64,000 nt of DNA from Comamonadaceae bacterium (GCA_027488985.1 JAIYAR010000013.1:407190-471189), one strand, 5' to 3'. Positions 1 through 10,615 are shown, numbered from the stretch's first letter. Translations and numbers: made by a program. Notes: generated from the letters alone by a model not told the origin.

Positions 1-1591
1 CCCGGTAACCGCAAAAAGTCCCTTGCGCATCAAAAATGGGCGCACCACTTATAGAGACCCACATGAAGCTGCCATCCAGCAGCACCCTTTGCATCTCAAA
101 TTCCTGAAAGGTCTGGTGGGCAAACAGCACCTCTTGGTGGGCTTTCCATTGCGCGGGAGAAACTCCGCGTGCGCCGGAGTCCCATCGGGTACGCCCCAGC
201 GCCATTTGCGGTGCGAGGCGGTCTGCATTGATGCCGTTGCCATCGATTCGCACAAAGCGGAAGTCTGCGTCCTGCTCCCAATACCAGTCAGACGACAGGC
301 TGGAGAGACTGCGAAAGCGCTCCTCGCTTTCCTGCAACTGCGCCAAGGCCCGCTTCTGCGAGGTGATATCGGTGATGGAACCGGTGAACAGCACCGAACC
401 ATCCTCCAGGCGCTGGGGCACTGAATTGCCGAGCAACCAGCGCATCTCCGATCCGGTATCCCGTGTGCGGAACTCGCAGTTCCACGGCACCATCAAGTCC
501 CTGCTGCTCAGGCTGGTGCTGATGAGCCTTCCGACATCCTCCCGGTGAACACGTCGCATGACGGCATTGGCGTCTGCATGTGCCTCTTCCATGGACACCC
601 CGAAGAGCGGCATCACACCGGCACTGACAAAGGGGAAGCTGAAACGCCCGTCCGCCCAAATCTGGAATTCATACACCATGCCCGGGGCGCGGCTTGTGAT
701 TTTCTGGATGAAGTCCAGTTGTTTTTGCAAGGCGTCACGTGCCTCCCGCTCTTCGGTAAATTCCTGCACGGCACCGAAGTCCGCCAAAACACGGCCATCT
801 GCCACCTGACGGTGCATGCGGGAACGGGCCCAGAGCGTGCGACCGTCCTCCCGCAACCAGCGGAACTCAACCACTGAGCCGTCCATGCGATGACGCGCCT
901 CCCTGAGCCGGGGCAAATCCTCCGGATGTACGCCTTTCCACAACGCATTGGTGGTGGTCAATGACACCTCACCCAGACCCGCCATCAAGGCCAAGCCACG
1001 GGAGACCTGCACCCGTTCATCATTGGGGTAGGACACCCAGTGCCCGACCTTGGCGACGGACTCGGTCAACTCATGCAGTTTGACTTGCCGGTTCATGGAC
1101 GCATTGGCCTGCTCAAGCGCCTGCTCACCGGCTTTAAGGGCCTCCCGGGCGAGTTGCTCGGCGGTAACGTCTCTCAGGTAAATCAGCAGGTATGGCTCAC
1201 CGGCCTCCTCCAGCATGGCCGCATTGATACGTACCACGCGGGGAATTCGGTCTTTCATGACCAGTGTCACATCCGTGTCGGCGACGCGGCCGCCGATTTG
1301 CAAGCGCCCGAATACTTGCTCCCGCTCCTGTGGGTCCAGCCAATGTCCCAGCTCCACGGCGCTGCGGCCTATCACCTCTTCGCGGGTGTAGCCCGTCATC
1401 AGCAGCCACTCGCTGTTTACCTGTACCAGCACCCCATCCCGCACCCGGGTCAGCGCAATGGCTTCGGGGCTGCTCTCGAAAATCGCACGGAACACCGACA
1501 GGCCCACTCCGGCAGACGCCGCTTCCTTCGCCGCCGGCAAGGGGGCGGGCTCAGGCTGATTTGCGTCTGCTGGAAGTTGCACAAAGATCAT
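1..1591 (-). CDS. Multi-PAS sensor protein, 3' end outside the window
   Basis: A single open frame runs leftward from an ATG at 1591 to the window edge without a stop, giving at least 530 residues. It reads as successive PAS/PAC modules: one near residues 30-145 with the motif RDVTAEQ at its end, one near 175-275 ending FTEERE, one near 290-400 ending ITDITSQ, and a fourth beginning ESEERFRSLSSLSSDWYWEQ. No signal peptide or membrane segment is visible, so it is probably cytosolic. The output domain lies beyond the edge; GGDEF/EAL or histidine kinase are the usual partners, which is inference. The start is uncertain: the nearest purine-rich stretch (AAGGA) is about 17 nt upstream. It is divergent from mutS. 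Confidence 0.8.
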   Translation of the reverse strand, partial: MIFVQLPADANQPEPAPLPAAKEAASAGVGLSVFRAIFESSPEAIALTRVRDGVLVQVNSEWLLMTGYTREEVIGRSAVELGHWLDPQEREQVFGRLQIGGRVADTDVTLVMKDRIPRVVRINAAMLEEAGEPYLLIYLRDVTAEQLAREALKAGEQALEQANASMNRQVKLHELTESVAKVGHWVSYPNDERVQVSRGLALMAGLGEVSLTTTNALWKGVHPEDLPRLREARHRMDGSVVEFRWLREDGRTLWARSRMHRQVADGRVLADFGAVQEFTEEREARDALQKQLDFIQKITSRAPGMVYEFQIWADGRFSFPFVSAGVMPLFGVSMEEAHADANAVMRRVHREDVGRLISTSLSSRDLMVPWNCEFRTRDTGSEMRWLLGNSVPQRLEDGSVLFTGSITDITSQKRALAQLQESEERFRSLSSLSSDWYWEQDADFRFVRIDGNGINADRLAPQMALGRTRWDSGARGVSPAQWKAHQEVLFAHQTFQEFEMQRVLLDGSFMWVSISGAPIFDAQGTFCGYR

Positions 1592-1678
1592 GAACCGTTG
1601 AGTGTGACGTCCTTATGATAGGGCCTGATACCCGCCTGTGCCATAGACAGGCTTCCCCGTGAATACCCCATTCCCACT

Positions 1679-4288
1679 GTGACATCTCCCCTCGCAACCG
1701 CTCCGCTCGACCAGCACACCCCCATGATGCAGCAGTATCTGGGGCTCAAAGCCGCCTACCCGGACACGCTGCTGTTCTATCGCATGGGCGACTTCTACGA
1801 GATGTTTTACGCCGATGCCGAGAAGGCGGCCCGCATTCTGGACATCACCGTCACCACCCGCGGCCAGTCCGCCGGGCAACCGGTGGTCATGGCCGGCGTG
1901 CCATTCCACTCGATGGAAGGGTACCTGGCCAAACTGATACGCCACGGCGAGTCGGTGGCCATTTGCGAGCAAACCGGCGAGGTGGGTGCCACCAAAGGTC
2001 CGGTGGAGCGCAAAGTGGTGCGGGTCGTCACCCCCGGCACCCTGACAGACGCCGAACTGCTGTCCGAAAAAACCGAATCCATGCTGATGGCCGTGCACCA
2101 AGGCCCGCGCAACCGCTGTGGTCTGGCCTGGCTGTCCGTCACTCAGGGCGTGGTGTTTCTGGCCGAATGCACGCCTGACGAAGTGCCAGACTGGGTGAGC
2201 CGCATTGCCCCCAGCGAGCTGGCCTACAGCGCAGGCTGCACCACCACCTTTGAAGACCGCATCAAGCGCCTGCGCCACGGCACTGCTGTGTACCTGACGG
2301 CCCGCCCCGAATGGCAGTTCGACAGCTCTTTGGGCCAGCGCAAACTGCTGGACGCCCTGCAAGCCGCCAGCCTGACCAGCTGGAACGCCCAAGAGCTGGC
2401 CCTGGCCCATGCGGCCGCGGGTGCCCTGATCGGCTACGCCGAGCACACCCAGGGACGTGCGCTCACCCACATCCACAGCGTGCAGGTGCAGCGCGACGAC
2501 GCGCTCATCGACCTGCCCGCCACCACCCGCCGCAACCTGGAGCTGGTGCAGACCCTGCGCGGCGAGGACAGCCCTACCCTGTTCAGCCTGCTCGACACCT
2601 GCATGACCGGCATGGGCAGCCGCCTGCTCAAACGCTGGTTGCTGGAACCCCTGCGCGACCGCACCGAGGCACAGCACCGCCTGCTGGCGATTGCCACCCT
2701 TAGGAACAACATTTGGCAAACCCTGCGCGGCCAGCTCAAGGGCTGCGCAGACGTAGAGCGCATCACCGCCCGCATCGCCCTGCGTCAAGTGCGCCCGCGC
2801 GAGCTGGTGGCGCTGGTACAAACGCTACAAAAAACGGAGCTACTCGCGCAGAATCTACGTGGGCTAGAGGGCTATTTGGCACATATTTGCAGCCGCCTGC
2901 AGCCGCCGGCTGAAGCCATCGCCCTGCTGGGGCGCGCCATTGCCCCCGAACCCGCCGCGTTGGTGCGCGACGGCGGCGTGATGGCTGACGGCTTCGATGC
3001 CGAGCTGGACGAGCTGCGCGCCATCCAGACCAACTGCGATGCCTTTTTGCTGGACCTCGAAGTCCGCGAAAAAGCCCGCACCGGCATTGTCAATTTGCGG
3101 GTGCAGTTCAACAAGGTGCACGGCTTCTACATCGAAGTCACTACCGGTCAAGTGGACAAAGTGCCCGAGGACTACCGCCGCCGCCAAACCCTGAAGAATG
3201 CCGAGCGCTTCATTACCCCCGAGCTCAAAGCCTTTGAAGACAAAGCTCTGAGCGCCCAAGAGCGCGCACTGGCCCGCGAGAAATGGCTGTTCGAGCAGGT
3301 GCTGGACCAGTTGCAGGCACACATACCGGCCCTCACCGCCGTAGCCCAGTCTCTCGCCGCACTGGACACTTTGTGCGCCCTGACCGAGCGCTCCCTCACC
3401 CTGAACTGGAACGCCCCCCAGTTTGTGACCGAGCCCTGCATCGACATCACACAAGGCCGGCACCCCGTGGTGCAGGCCAGACTGGCAGAACTCAGCAACG
3501 GCAACTTCATCGCCAACGACACCCGGCTGGGCATGAAGCAGCGTATGCAGGTCATCACCGGGCCCAACATGGGCGGTAAATCGACCTATATGCGCCAGGT
3601 TGCGCTTATCGTGCTCTTGGCCAGCATCGGCAGCTACGTGCCTGCGCAGGCTTGCCGCCTCGGGCCCATCGACGCCATCCACACCCGCATCGGTGCGGCG
3701 GACGACCTGGCCAACGCCCAGTCCACCTTCATGCTGGAAATGACCGAGGCTGCGCAAATTTTGCACAGCGCCTCGCCCCATAGCCTGGTGCTGATGGATG
3801 AAATCGGCCGGGGCACCAGCACTTTCGACGGCTTGGCCCTAGCCAGCGCGATTGCCACCCAGCTGCACGACAAAACGCAGGCCTTCACCTTGTTTGCAAC
3901 CCACTACTTTGAACTCACCGAGTTCCCCGCCACCCACCACGCGGCGCTGAACGTGCACGTGAGCGCCGCAGAAGCCGGCCGAGACATCGTGTTCCTGCAC
4001 GCCATCGAACCCGGCCCCGCCAGCAAAAGCTACGGCGTGCAAGTCGCCCGCCTGGCCGGCATGCCCGCTGCGGTGCTCAACCACGCCCGCCACACGCTGG
4101 ATGCACTGGAAGCGCAAGCCAGCGAGTCGCAAGCCCAAGTGGACCTCTTCGCCACGCCACCCGCTACCGAAATAGTAGCTGCCAGCGCAGTAGAGACGGC
4201 GCTGGCAGCCATCAACCCAGATGCGATGAGCCCCAGAGAAGCCATGGACGCGCTCTACCAGTTGAAAGCGCTGGCCAGCAAGATTTAG
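1679..4288 (+). CDS. mutS: DNA mismatch repair protein MutS
   Basis: MutS recognises mispaired bases and, with MutL, starts strand-directed repair. The 869-residue product has the usual length. The mismatch-contacting F-x-E motif is F39-Y-E41 in MGDFYEMF, the Walker A motif GPNMGGKS is at 628-635, and the Walker B and following loop read [20 protein letters not shown] start at 1679 is preferred because the N-terminus then matches the family pattern before HTPMMQQYL; the first ATG would fall inside that motif. Residues about 382-400, in the central helical domain, are encoded by DNA resembling the dispersed 55-bp repeat found between genes in this window (see findings). The C-terminal tail keeps the conserved [15 protein letters not shown] segment. 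Confidence 0.97.
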   Translation: MTSPLATAPLDQHTPMMQQYLGLKAAYPDTLLFYRMGDFYEMFYADAEKAARILDITVTTRGQSAGQPVVMAGVPFHSMEGYLAKLIRHGESVAICEQTGEVGATKGPVERKVVRVVTPGTLTDAELLSEKTESMLMAVHQGPRNRCGLAWLSVTQGVVFLAECTPDEVPDWVSRIAPSELAYSAGCTTTFEDRIKRLRHGTAVYLTARPEWQFDSSLGQRKLLDALQAASLTSWNAQELALAHAAAGALIGYAEHTQGRALTHIHSVQVQRDDALIDLPATTRRNLELVQTLRGEDSPTLFSLLDTCMTGMGSRLLKRWLLEPLRDRTEAQHRLLAIATLRNNIWQTLRGQLKGCADVERITARIALRQVRPRELVALVQTLQKTELLAQNLRGLEGYLAHICSRLQPPAEAIALLGRAIAPEPAALVRDGGVMADGFDAELDELRAIQTNCDAFLLDLEVREKARTGIVNLRVQFNKVHGFYIEVTTGQVDKVPEDYRRRQTLKNAERFITPELKAFEDKALSAQERALAREKWLFEQVLDQLQAHIPALTAVAQSLAALDTLCALTERSLTLNWNAPQFVTEPCIDITQGRHPVVQARLAELSNGNFIANDTRLGMKQRMQVITGPNMGGKSTYMRQVALIVLLASIGSYVPAQACRLGPIDAIHTRIGAADDLANAQSTFMLEMTEAAQILHSASPHSLVLMDEIGRGTSTFDGLALASAIATQLHDKTQAFTLFATHYFELTEFPATHHAALNVHVSAAEAGRDIVFLHAIEPGPASKSYGVQVARLAGMPAAVLNHARHTLDALEAQASESQAQVDLFATPPATEIVAASAVETALAAINPDAMSPREAMDALYQLKALASKI
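2824..2877 (+). repeat. Dispersed 55-bp element inside mutS
   Basis: The order GCTAC, AGCTACTCGCGCA, GGGCTAGAGGGCTATTT matches intergenic copies such as 54097-54152 almost block by block. It is translated in frame as part of MutS (about residues 382-400). The protein length around it fits what I recall of other MutS proteins, so it replaces rather than clearly lengthens the segment. Confidence 0.65.
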
Positions 4289-4332
4289 CTCCTTCGCTTA
4301 GCTGGGGCGGGTAGGTCTCCGAAGAGGCGAAG

Positions 4333-4365
4333 CGTTTGCGCAGCGCCAAGGGCGCGTCACGCAAA
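4333..4365. repeat. Short hairpin downstream of mutS
   Basis: GTTTGCG and CGCAAAC form the outer stem and GCGCC/GGCGC an inner stem. There is no T tract, so it is not a standard rho-independent terminator. Confidence 0.4.
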
Positions 4366-4370
4366 CCCAT

Positions 4371-4472
4371 GTCCTTGTCGGGCGGGGAAGCGGTATGCGG
4401 GTTGGGTGCGATTTGGGAACCGAAGGTTCATGAGCCCCCGGCCCGCACACCGCTTCCCCGCCCGACAAGGAC
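4371..4472. repeat. Long inverted repeat between mutS and the Anbu gene
   Basis: Positions 4371-4394 and 4449-4472 are perfect 24-bp inverted copies. The complementarity continues imperfectly (9 of 12) through 4395-4406 and 4437-4448, leaving a 30-bp loop. With 36-bp arms it would fold into a strong stem. No ORF and no T tract are present. It could be a miniature mobile element or an RNA structure ahead of the Anbu gene, whose start is 51 bp further on. Confidence 0.75.
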
Positions 4473-4522
4473 AACCCACCTACCCCGATACACTCTAGGT
4501 TTTGCCCCTAACCACAAGAAAA

Positions 4523-5350
4523 ATGACCTACTGCGTCGCCATCAAACTCAACGCCGGCCTGGTGTTCCTCTCCGACTCCCGCACCAACGCTGGGCTCGAT
4601 CAAATCAGCACCTTCCGCAAGATGATCGTGTACGAGAAGCCCAATGACCGCTTCATGGTCCTGCTCTCGGCCGGCAACCTCAGCATCTCCCAGTCGGTGC
4701 GCGAGATCTTGCAGATCGAAAAGCTCAAGGACCACGAAGACGACGAAGGCATCACCATCTGGAACGCCAAGAGCATGTTTGATGCGGCCCGGGTGCTGGG
4801 CTCGGCCATCCGCAAGGTACAGGAGCGCGATGGCGCGGCACTCAAGAATGCAGGCGTGGATTTCAACGTGTCGCTGATCTTCGGAGGCCAGATCCAGGGC
4901 GAAGGCATGCGCCTCTTCCAGGTCTATTCGGCAGGCAACTTCATCGAGGCCACACCTGAGACGCCCTACTTCCAGGTGGGCGAATCCAAATACGGCAAAC
5001 CGGTGCTGGACCGCGTGATCACCCCTACAACCCCCTTGGACGAAGCTGCCAAATGCGCGCTGGTATCCATGGACTCCACCCTTAAGTCCAACCTGTCAGT
5101 CGGCTTGCCGCTGGACATGGTGGTGTACGAAGCCAATAGCTTCCAGACCGACAAGGTGGTGTGCATCGATGAAAACAACCCCTACTTCAAGATGCTGCAC
5201 AACAACTGGGGCCAGAAGCTGCGCGAAGTGTTCGACAGCATTGAAGACCCCGCATGGGACGGCGGCCAGACCGAGGTGCCGCTGTTGATACCCAGCACCC
5301 GCAGCCTGCCTTTGAAGAAGATCACCACCCCTGACGAGAAATTGATTTAG
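4523..5350 (+). CDS. Proteasome-type peptidase, Anbu family
   Basis: The 275-residue product begins MTYCVAIKLNAGLVFLSDSRT, the hallmark of the bacterial ancestral beta-subunit (Anbu, COG3484) proteasome homologues. Starting at ATG 4523 places Thr2 so that removal of Met exposes the N-terminal threonine nucleophile; Asp18, Arg20 and Lys33 occupy the positions of the proteasome catalytic set. A longer frame from a TTG at 4502 would bury the threonine and is rejected. In many proteobacteria Anbu lies with a transglutaminase-like gene, an alpha-E gene and an ATP-grasp gene; none is seen here. An alpha/beta hydrolase follows after 10 bp and may be co-transcribed. Its natural substrate is not known to me. 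Confidence 0.9.
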   Translation: MTYCVAIKLNAGLVFLSDSRTNAGLDQISTFRKMIVYEKPNDRFMVLLSAGNLSISQSVREILQIEKLKDHEDDEGITIWNAKSMFDAARVLGSAIRKVQERDGAALKNAGVDFNVSLIFGGQIQGEGMRLFQVYSAGNFIEATPETPYFQVGESKYGKPVLDRVITPTTPLDEAAKCALVSMDSTLKSNLSVGLPLDMVVYEANSFQTDKVVCIDENNPYFKMLHNNWGQKLREVFDSIEDPAWDGGQTEVPLLIPSTRSLPLKKITTPDEKLI

Positions 5351-5360
5351 TCTCGCCCGC

Positions 5361-6164
5361 ATGTCGACCATCGTTTTCTCTCACGCCAACAGCTTTCCCG
5401 CCGCCACCTACAAGGTCCTTTTCAAAAGCTTGCGGGCCCGCGGCTATAGCGTCAAGGCGGTAGAAAAATATGGCCACGATGCACGCTATCCGGTCAGCGA
5501 CAACTGGCCCCACGTGGTGCAGCAACTCGTGGACTTTGCCTCCAAGGTGGTCGACAAAGGCGGCGAACCCGTCTGGCTCGTGGGCCACTCCCTGGGCGGA
5601 TTTTTGAGCCTGATGGCCGCTGCGCAGCAGCCCGGGCTCGCCAAAGGCGTGGTATTGATTGACTCCCCGCTGGTGGGCGGCTGGCGTTCCCGCATGGTGG
5701 GCCTGGCCAAAACCACACAGCTGGTGGGCTCCATCTCCCCCGGCGCAGTGAGCCGCAAGCGACGCAACAGTTGGCCGGATGCCGAGGCTGCGCTGGAGCA
5801 TTTCCGGCATAAGAAGGCATTTGCCCGCTGGGACCCGCAGGTTCTGCAGGATTATGTAGATGATTTCCCTGAGGACGCCGATGGCAAACGGGTGTTAGCC
5901 TTCGACCGCGACGTAGAAACCGCCTTCTACAACACCTTGCCCGACAACCTGGACCGCCTGCTGGCGCGCCATCCCTTGAAGTGCCCGGTGACGTTTATCG
6001 GTGGCGACCAATCGGCGGAAATGAAGCAAGTCGGGATGGACCTGACCAACAAGATCACCAAAGGGCGAAACATGATGTTGGATGGCACTCACCTTTTTCC
6101 GATGGAGAAGCCCTTGGCAACGGCAGCTGCCCTGGAAGCTGCCCTGCGGAACATGGGCCACTGA
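5361..6164 (+). CDS. Alpha/beta hydrolase
   Basis: A 267-residue single-domain alpha/beta hydrolase. The nucleophile elbow is G-H-S-L-G-G with Ser77, the acid is probably Asp in FIGGDQS, and the histidine is in GTHLFPMEKP near the C-terminus. No signal peptide is visible. It starts 10 bp after the Anbu gene and ends 6 bp before a sensor kinase gene, so it may belong to one transcript with them. The substrate cannot be told; the size and cap region fit small-ester or lactone hydrolases in general. Confidence 0.85.
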   Translation: MSTIVFSHANSFPAATYKVLFKSLRARGYSVKAVEKYGHDARYPVSDNWPHVVQQLVDFASKVVDKGGEPVWLVGHSLGGFLSLMAAAQQPGLAKGVVLIDSPLVGGWRSRMVGLAKTTQLVGSISPGAVSRKRRNSWPDAEAALEHFRHKKAFARWDPQVLQDYVDDFPEDADGKRVLAFDRDVETAFYNTLPDNLDRLLARHPLKCPVTFIGGDQSAEMKQVGMDLTNKITKGRNMMLDGTHLFPMEKPLATAAALEAALRNMGH

Positions 6165-6170
6165 TCTGCC

Positions 6171-7967
6171 ATGACCACCCCTGACCCCGACCTGATTGCC
6201 TCGTTGCAAACCCAGCTCCGGGAACTCCAGGCGGACAATGAGACGCTGCGCTCATTGCTTGATCAGCAACAGATCCAGGCGCGCCAATGGCTGCAGCACC
6301 GCACCTCTGAACTTCAGCGCGAAGCCGTCGAACAAAAAGACGCTGAGGCCATGCAGCGGGTCTTCTACCGCATTGCCGAGCGCGCGACGGCGGGCCTGTC
6401 GTTCTATGATTTTTTGCAGGTCGTGCACCAGCTGCTTCGGGAGCTGATGTTTGCCGACAATTTTTTCATCGCGCTGCACGATCACGACAAGGGCGTCATG
6501 GACTACCCCTACTACGTGGACGAAAAAGACGGCGATGAGATGCAGCGCGATGGGGTGCCTTACAAGCGGGGCATGACCGAGTTTGTGCTGGAAAGTGGCA
6601 AGCCCCAACTGATGGACGGCGCACGGTTCATGGCACTGCGCGAGAGTGGCTTCATGGCCGAGGCGTCGGGAGATCTCAGCTTTACCTCGTGGTTGGGCGT
6701 ACCCATGCAGATCCATGGCCGCACGGGTGGAGTGCTGGTGGTGCAGGGCTATACCGCCGACGTCATTTATGACGACAACGATGCCAACATTCTTGGCTTC
6801 TTTGCCAATCACGTCAGTGCCGCCATCGAGCGATACCAGGCCATCGAAGCGCTGCGGAAATCCGAGGCGCGGTACCGGTCGGTGATCGAAAACGTGGGCG
6901 TGGGGGTAGTCGTGGTGCAAGACGGCCGCATGGTGTTTGTGAACCCCAGCATGGAACGCATCGTGGGCCACACCACGGCTGCTCTCATGGCCATGCCATT
7001 CACCGGTGCCATCCACCCGGAAGACAAACCCACCGTCATCGAGCGCCACCAGCGCCGCCTCCGGGGTGAAGCTGTGGAGGAAAACTACAGCTTCCGCATC
7101 ATCACGGCCCAAGGTGAGGTCCGTACGCTGGACTTGTCAGCCGTGTTGATCCAGTGGAGCAACCGCGATGCCACCCTCCTGTTTGTGGTGGACGCTACCG
7201 CCCGCGTCAATGCAGAGCTCAACCAGAAACGCGCGTTGCAGCAGCAAATTGAGCTCAATGACCTCAAAAGCCGGTTCATCACCATGGCGTCGCACGAGTT
7301 CCGTACGCCGCTCGCCACGATCCATGGCTCTGTGGATTTGTTGATGCATTACGACGACCGCATGCCTGCGGACAAAAAACGCCTGACCCTGCAAAAAATC
7401 GACGAAGCCGTCGACCGCATGACCCACATGCTGGAAAACGTGCTGGTGATAGGCCGCTCCGATGCGGGCCGCCTGCAATTCAAGCCCCAAGCGTCACCAG
7501 TCAATGCGTTCTGCCGCAGCCTGGTGGATGAGTTGCGCAGCGCCATGGCCGAGCCCTTCAGCCGGATCCAGATGAATCTGGATCTTCCCCCTGATGCGCA
7601 CTACTACCTTGTGGACGAAACCCTGATCCGCAATATCGTGGGAAACCTGCTGTCCAACGCCATCAAATACTCACCGCATGGCGGTCGGGTAAGCCTGAGC
7701 GTGCAGCCACTACCCGGGGAGCTGGAGATCCGGGTCACGGACCAGGGTATCGGCATTCCGCTGGCTGACCAACCCCAGTTGTTTGAGAGTTTTCACCGCG
7801 CCAGCAACGTGGGCACCATCTCCGGTACCGGCTTGGGCCTCACGATAGTCCGGGAAGCCGTGCAATGCCACGGTGGGCGCATTTCAGTGCAAAGTACGCC
7901 CGGCGAAGGCAGCACCTTCACGGTGGTTCTGACGGCGCCGCAAATGGCTCAGGAGAATGCCCAGTGA
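6171..7967 (+). CDS. Hybrid-input sensor histidine kinase (GAF-PAS-HisKA-HATPase)
   Basis: The 598-residue protein starts with a short coiled coil (about 8-60), then a GAF domain (about 65-225), a PAS domain (about 230-345), a HisKA dimerisation domain with the phospho-acceptor His375 in [10 protein letters not shown], and a C-terminal ATPase with N box [21 protein letters not shown] and GTGLGL. There is no membrane segment, so it should sense a cytosolic signal. Its TGA overlaps the GTG of the following response regulator gene (GTGA at 7964-7967), which indicates translational coupling and makes that regulator its likely partner. The ligand is unknown. Confidence 0.92.
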   Translation: MTTPDPDLIASLQTQLRELQADNETLRSLLDQQQIQARQWLQHRTSELQREAVEQKDAEAMQRVFYRIAERATAGLSFYDFLQVVHQLLRELMFADNFFIALHDHDKGVMDYPYYVDEKDGDEMQRDGVPYKRGMTEFVLESGKPQLMDGARFMALRESGFMAEASGDLSFTSWLGVPMQIHGRTGGVLVVQGYTADVIYDDNDANILGFFANHVSAAIERYQAIEALRKSEARYRSVIENVGVGVVVVQDGRMVFVNPSMERIVGHTTAALMAMPFTGAIHPEDKPTVIERHQRRLRGEAVEENYSFRIITAQGEVRTLDLSAVLIQWSNRDATLLFVVDATARVNAELNQKRALQQQIELNDLKSRFITMASHEFRTPLATIHGSVDLLMHYDDRMPADKKRLTLQKIDEAVDRMTHMLENVLVIGRSDAGRLQFKPQASPVNAFCRSLVDELRSAMAEPFSRIQMNLDLPPDAHYYLVDETLIRNIVGNLLSNAIKYSPHGGRVSLSVQPLPGELEIRVTDQGIGIPLADQPQLFESFHRASNVGTISGTGLGLTIVREAVQCHGGRISVQSTPGEGSTFTVVLTAPQMAQENAQ

Positions 7968-9697
7968 AAATTCTGATCGCCGAGGACGAACCTTCTCTGC
8001 GCGAGAACCTGCAGTGGATGCTGGAACTCGAAGGCTTTGAGGTGCTGGCTGCCAGTGATGGGCGGGAAGCACTGGCACTGGTCGGGGCGCACAAGCCGGA
8101 CTTGGTTCTGACCGATGTGATGATGCCCGAGCTCGATGGTTTCGGCCTGGTCAAGGCACTGCGTGAGAGCCCGTTGACCGCCACCCTGCCCATCATCATG
8201 CTCACCGCGCGTGCAGACCGCACCGACACCCGCATCGGCATGAATCTCGGCGCAGACGACTACCTCACCAAACCCTGCCGCCGTGAAGAACTGCTGGAGG
8301 CGGTGCAAGCCCGGCTGGAGCGCAGCCGCATTCAACAGCAAGCGGCGCAACGCATGCAGCTCGAGGTGCGCCAGGCCATGCAGATCGACACGCTGACCGC
8401 TCTGCCCGGGCGCGACCTGTTCGAACAGCAACTGGAAAACGCACTCAATTCCTGCGCCACGGTGTCACTGCTCTGCCTGGGACTGGACGGCTTCTCCAAA
8501 ATCAACGAATCGCTGGGAACCGGCGTGGGCGACCTCGTGTTGCGCGAAGTGGGCAGGCGCCTGCAGCAATGTGCCTTGCACGGCCCGCACAGCCGCCCCT
8601 TTGATGCTGTGGGTCGCCTGGGGGGCGACCAGTTTGCCGCGTGCCTGGTGGATCTGCCTGATGCATCTGCGCTGACCAGCAGTGCTGCGGGCATCATGCG
8701 GGCGCTCTCCCAGCCATATCTGGTTTCCGGGCACACCCTGTTTTTAACCACCAGTGTGGGCGGCAGCGCCTACCCGGAGCAAGCCGACAGCGTGCACGCA
8801 CTGCTGCTCAATGCCGAATCGGCACTGCACCACGCCAAGCCCGACGGCCCCGGCACCTATGCCTATTTCGATGTGGCGATGAACCGCCGGGTCGCGCGGT
8901 CCCTGCTGATCCACAATGAACTGCATCGCGCCCTTGAAGTGGGCGACCTGCAACTCTTCTACCAACCCCAGGTGCGCATTGCCACCGGTGAGCTGGTCGG
9001 TTTTGAAGCACTGCTGCGCTGGCACCACGCCACCATGGGTTGGATTTCACCGGCTGAATTCATACCCGTGGCAGAGCAAAGCGGCATCATCGTGCAGATC
9101 GGCGAATGGGTCATGCACACCGCCGCCCGCCAGGCAGCGCAATGGCTGGCACGGGGCCAGCGCGACTTCCGGGTCGCAGTCAACATTTCAGTGCGTCAGT
9201 TTGTCGGGCAGGACTTGCCGCATCTGGTGCAAACCGTGCTCGGAGAAACCGGCTTGCCCCCTCACATGCTGGAGTTGGAAGTTACAGAGAGTCTGGCCTT
9301 GCACAGTGTGGCCAGCACCTTGGCGATCCTGCACGACTGCAAAGCGCTGGGCGTGCATCTGGCGATGGACGACTTCGGCACCGGCTATTCCAGCCTGGCC
9401 TACCTCAAGCGCTACCCGCTGGACACACTCAAGATTGACCAGACTTTTGTGCGCAACATTCCCCACGACCGTGGTGATGTCGCCATCACCCACGCCATCG
9501 TGGCCATGGCCCACAGCTTCGGCATGTCGGTGGTGGCCGAAGGTGTGGAAACGCGCGAACAACTGGAATTCCTGCGCTCCCTGGGTTGCGAGGAAGTCCA
9601 GGGCTACTTGTTCAGCAAGCCGGTACCGGCCGATCAAGCCGCTGCCGCCTTTGCCGGATTTGCGCCCCAGACGCGCGAAGTAGCGCCAAGCGCCTGA
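7964..9697 (+). CDS. Response regulator REC-GGDEF-EAL (cyclic di-GMP enzyme)
   Basis: The protein has 577 residues from a GTG at 7964, preceded by AGGAGA. A receiver domain comes first, with the acceptor Asp51 in [11 protein letters not shown]. The GGDEF domain follows with GGDQF at 220-224, where the usual acidic fourth residue is Gln, so cyclase activity is doubtful. The EAL domain has E348-A-L-L-R-W, [11 protein letters not shown] and [10 protein letters not shown] and looks complete for phosphodiesterase activity. The likely role is cyclic di-GMP hydrolysis controlled by the upstream kinase. It ends 3 bp from the convergent uppP gene. Confidence 0.93.
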   Translation: MKILIAEDEPSLRENLQWMLELEGFEVLAASDGREALALVGAHKPDLVLTDVMMPELDGFGLVKALRESPLTATLPIIMLTARADRTDTRIGMNLGADDYLTKPCRREELLEAVQARLERSRIQQQAAQRMQLEVRQAMQIDTLTALPGRDLFEQQLENALNSCATVSLLCLGLDGFSKINESLGTGVGDLVLREVGRRLQQCALHGPHSRPFDAVGRLGGDQFAACLVDLPDASALTSSAAGIMRALSQPYLVSGHTLFLTTSVGGSAYPEQADSVHALLLNAESALHHAKPDGPGTYAYFDVAMNRRVARSLLIHNELHRALEVGDLQLFYQPQVRIATGELVGFEALLRWHHATMGWISPAEFIPVAEQSGIIVQIGEWVMHTAARQAAQWLARGQRDFRVAVNISVRQFVGQDLPHLVQTVLGETGLPPHMLELEVTESLALHSVASTLAILHDCKALGVHLAMDDFGTGYSSLAYLKRYPLDTLKIDQTFVRNIPHDRGDVAITHAIVAMAHSFGMSVVAEGVETREQLEFLRSLGCEEVQGYLFSKPVPADQAAAAFAGFAPQTREVAPSA

Positions 9698-9700
9698 GGC

Positions 9701-10534
9701 TTATTCGGCCCAGACCACCAGCCCGCTCCAAGACGTCAGCAGAACCACAATGCCGAACGCGATGCGGTAGTAGGCAAAGCCCACAAAGCTATGGGTCGAA
9801 ATGAACTTGAGCAGCCAGCGCACGCACAGCCAGGCACTGAGGAAAGAAAACACCAGCCCCACACCGAACATGGGCACATCGGCCATCGACAGCAGCGCAC
9901 GCTCTTTGTAGAGGCTATAGGCGCCGGCGCCAATCAGGGTGGGGATCGCAAGGAAGAAGGAAAAGTCTGTAGCTGACTTGCGCGACAAGCCCAGCAGCAT
10001 GCCGCCGATGATGGTGGCCCCGCTGCGGCTGGTGCCGGGCACCATAGCTAGGCACTGCACCAGACCGACCTTGAGCGCATCCAGTGCGGTCATGTCGTCC
10101 ACGCTGTGCACACGCACGGCGGTGCCACCTGCGCTCTGGCGGCGCTCTGCCCACAGAATGATGAAGCCCCCCACGATGAAGGTGGTAGCTACCACTGCCG
10201 GGGTAAATAAATGGGCCTTGATGGCCTTGCCGAACAGCAATCCCAGAATGACGGCGGGGAAGAACCCGATCACCACATTCAGCGCAAAGCGCTGGGCCGC
10301 CTTGTCGGTAGGCAGGGCGACCATCGTGTCACGGATTTTTTGCCAGTACACCAGGATCACGGCAAAGATGGCGCCGGTCTGGATGGCAATATCAAACACC
10401 TTGGCCTTTTCATCGTCAAAGCCCAGGAGCGAGCCCGCCAGAATCAAATGGCCGGTGCTGGAAATCGGCAAAAACTCGGTCAGCCCTTCCACCACACCCA
10501 TGATGGCGGCCTTGATCAACAACACGATATCCAA
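9701..10534 (-). CDS. uppP: Undecaprenyl-diphosphatase UppP (BacA family)
   Basis: UppP dephosphorylates undecaprenyl diphosphate to recycle the lipid carrier of cell-wall synthesis, and its overproduction gives bacitracin resistance. The 277-residue membrane protein carries the family motifs [15 protein letters not shown] near the N-terminus and [10 protein letters not shown] in the middle. I place the start at TTG 10534: AGGGAG lies at 10542-10547, 7 nt away, and the N-terminus [12 protein letters not shown] then fits the family. A longer frame to 10561 has no such site and crosses the dispersed repeat. Confidence 0.95.
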   Translation of the reverse strand: MDIVLLIKAAIMGVVEGLTEFLPISSTGHLILAGSLLGFDDEKAKVFDIAIQTGAIFAVILVYWQKIRDTMVALPTDKAAQRFALNVVIGFFPAVILGLLFGKAIKAHLFTPAVVATTFIVGGFIILWAERRQSAGGTAVRVHSVDDMTALDALKVGLVQCLAMVPGTSRSGATIIGGMLLGLSRKSATDFSFFLAIPTLIGAGAYSLYKERALLSMADVPMFGVGLVFSFLSAWLCVRWLLKFISTHSFVGFAYYRIAFGIVVLLTSWSGLVVWAE

Positions 10535-10559
10535 AATTTTTCTCCCTGAAAACCAAGTC

Positions 10560-10613
10560 AAATCGGCCGCTAGCGCTCATCGAATATGCGCGAGCAGCTC
10601 ACCTTTTAATAGC
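10560..10613 (-). repeat. Dispersed 55-bp element, minus orientation
   Basis: Read on the minus strand it has GCTATT, GAGCTGCTCGCGCATATTC and GAGCGCTAGCGG in the usual order. It is the only clear copy seen on this strand and lies between the MacB-like permease gene and uppP. Confidence 0.75.
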
Positions 10614-10615
10614 AT

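Noticed and set aside
1613-2821. A 402-codon minus-strand frame antisense to mutS
   Set aside because: No recognisable motif, and mutS is unequivocal; a codon-bias shadow.
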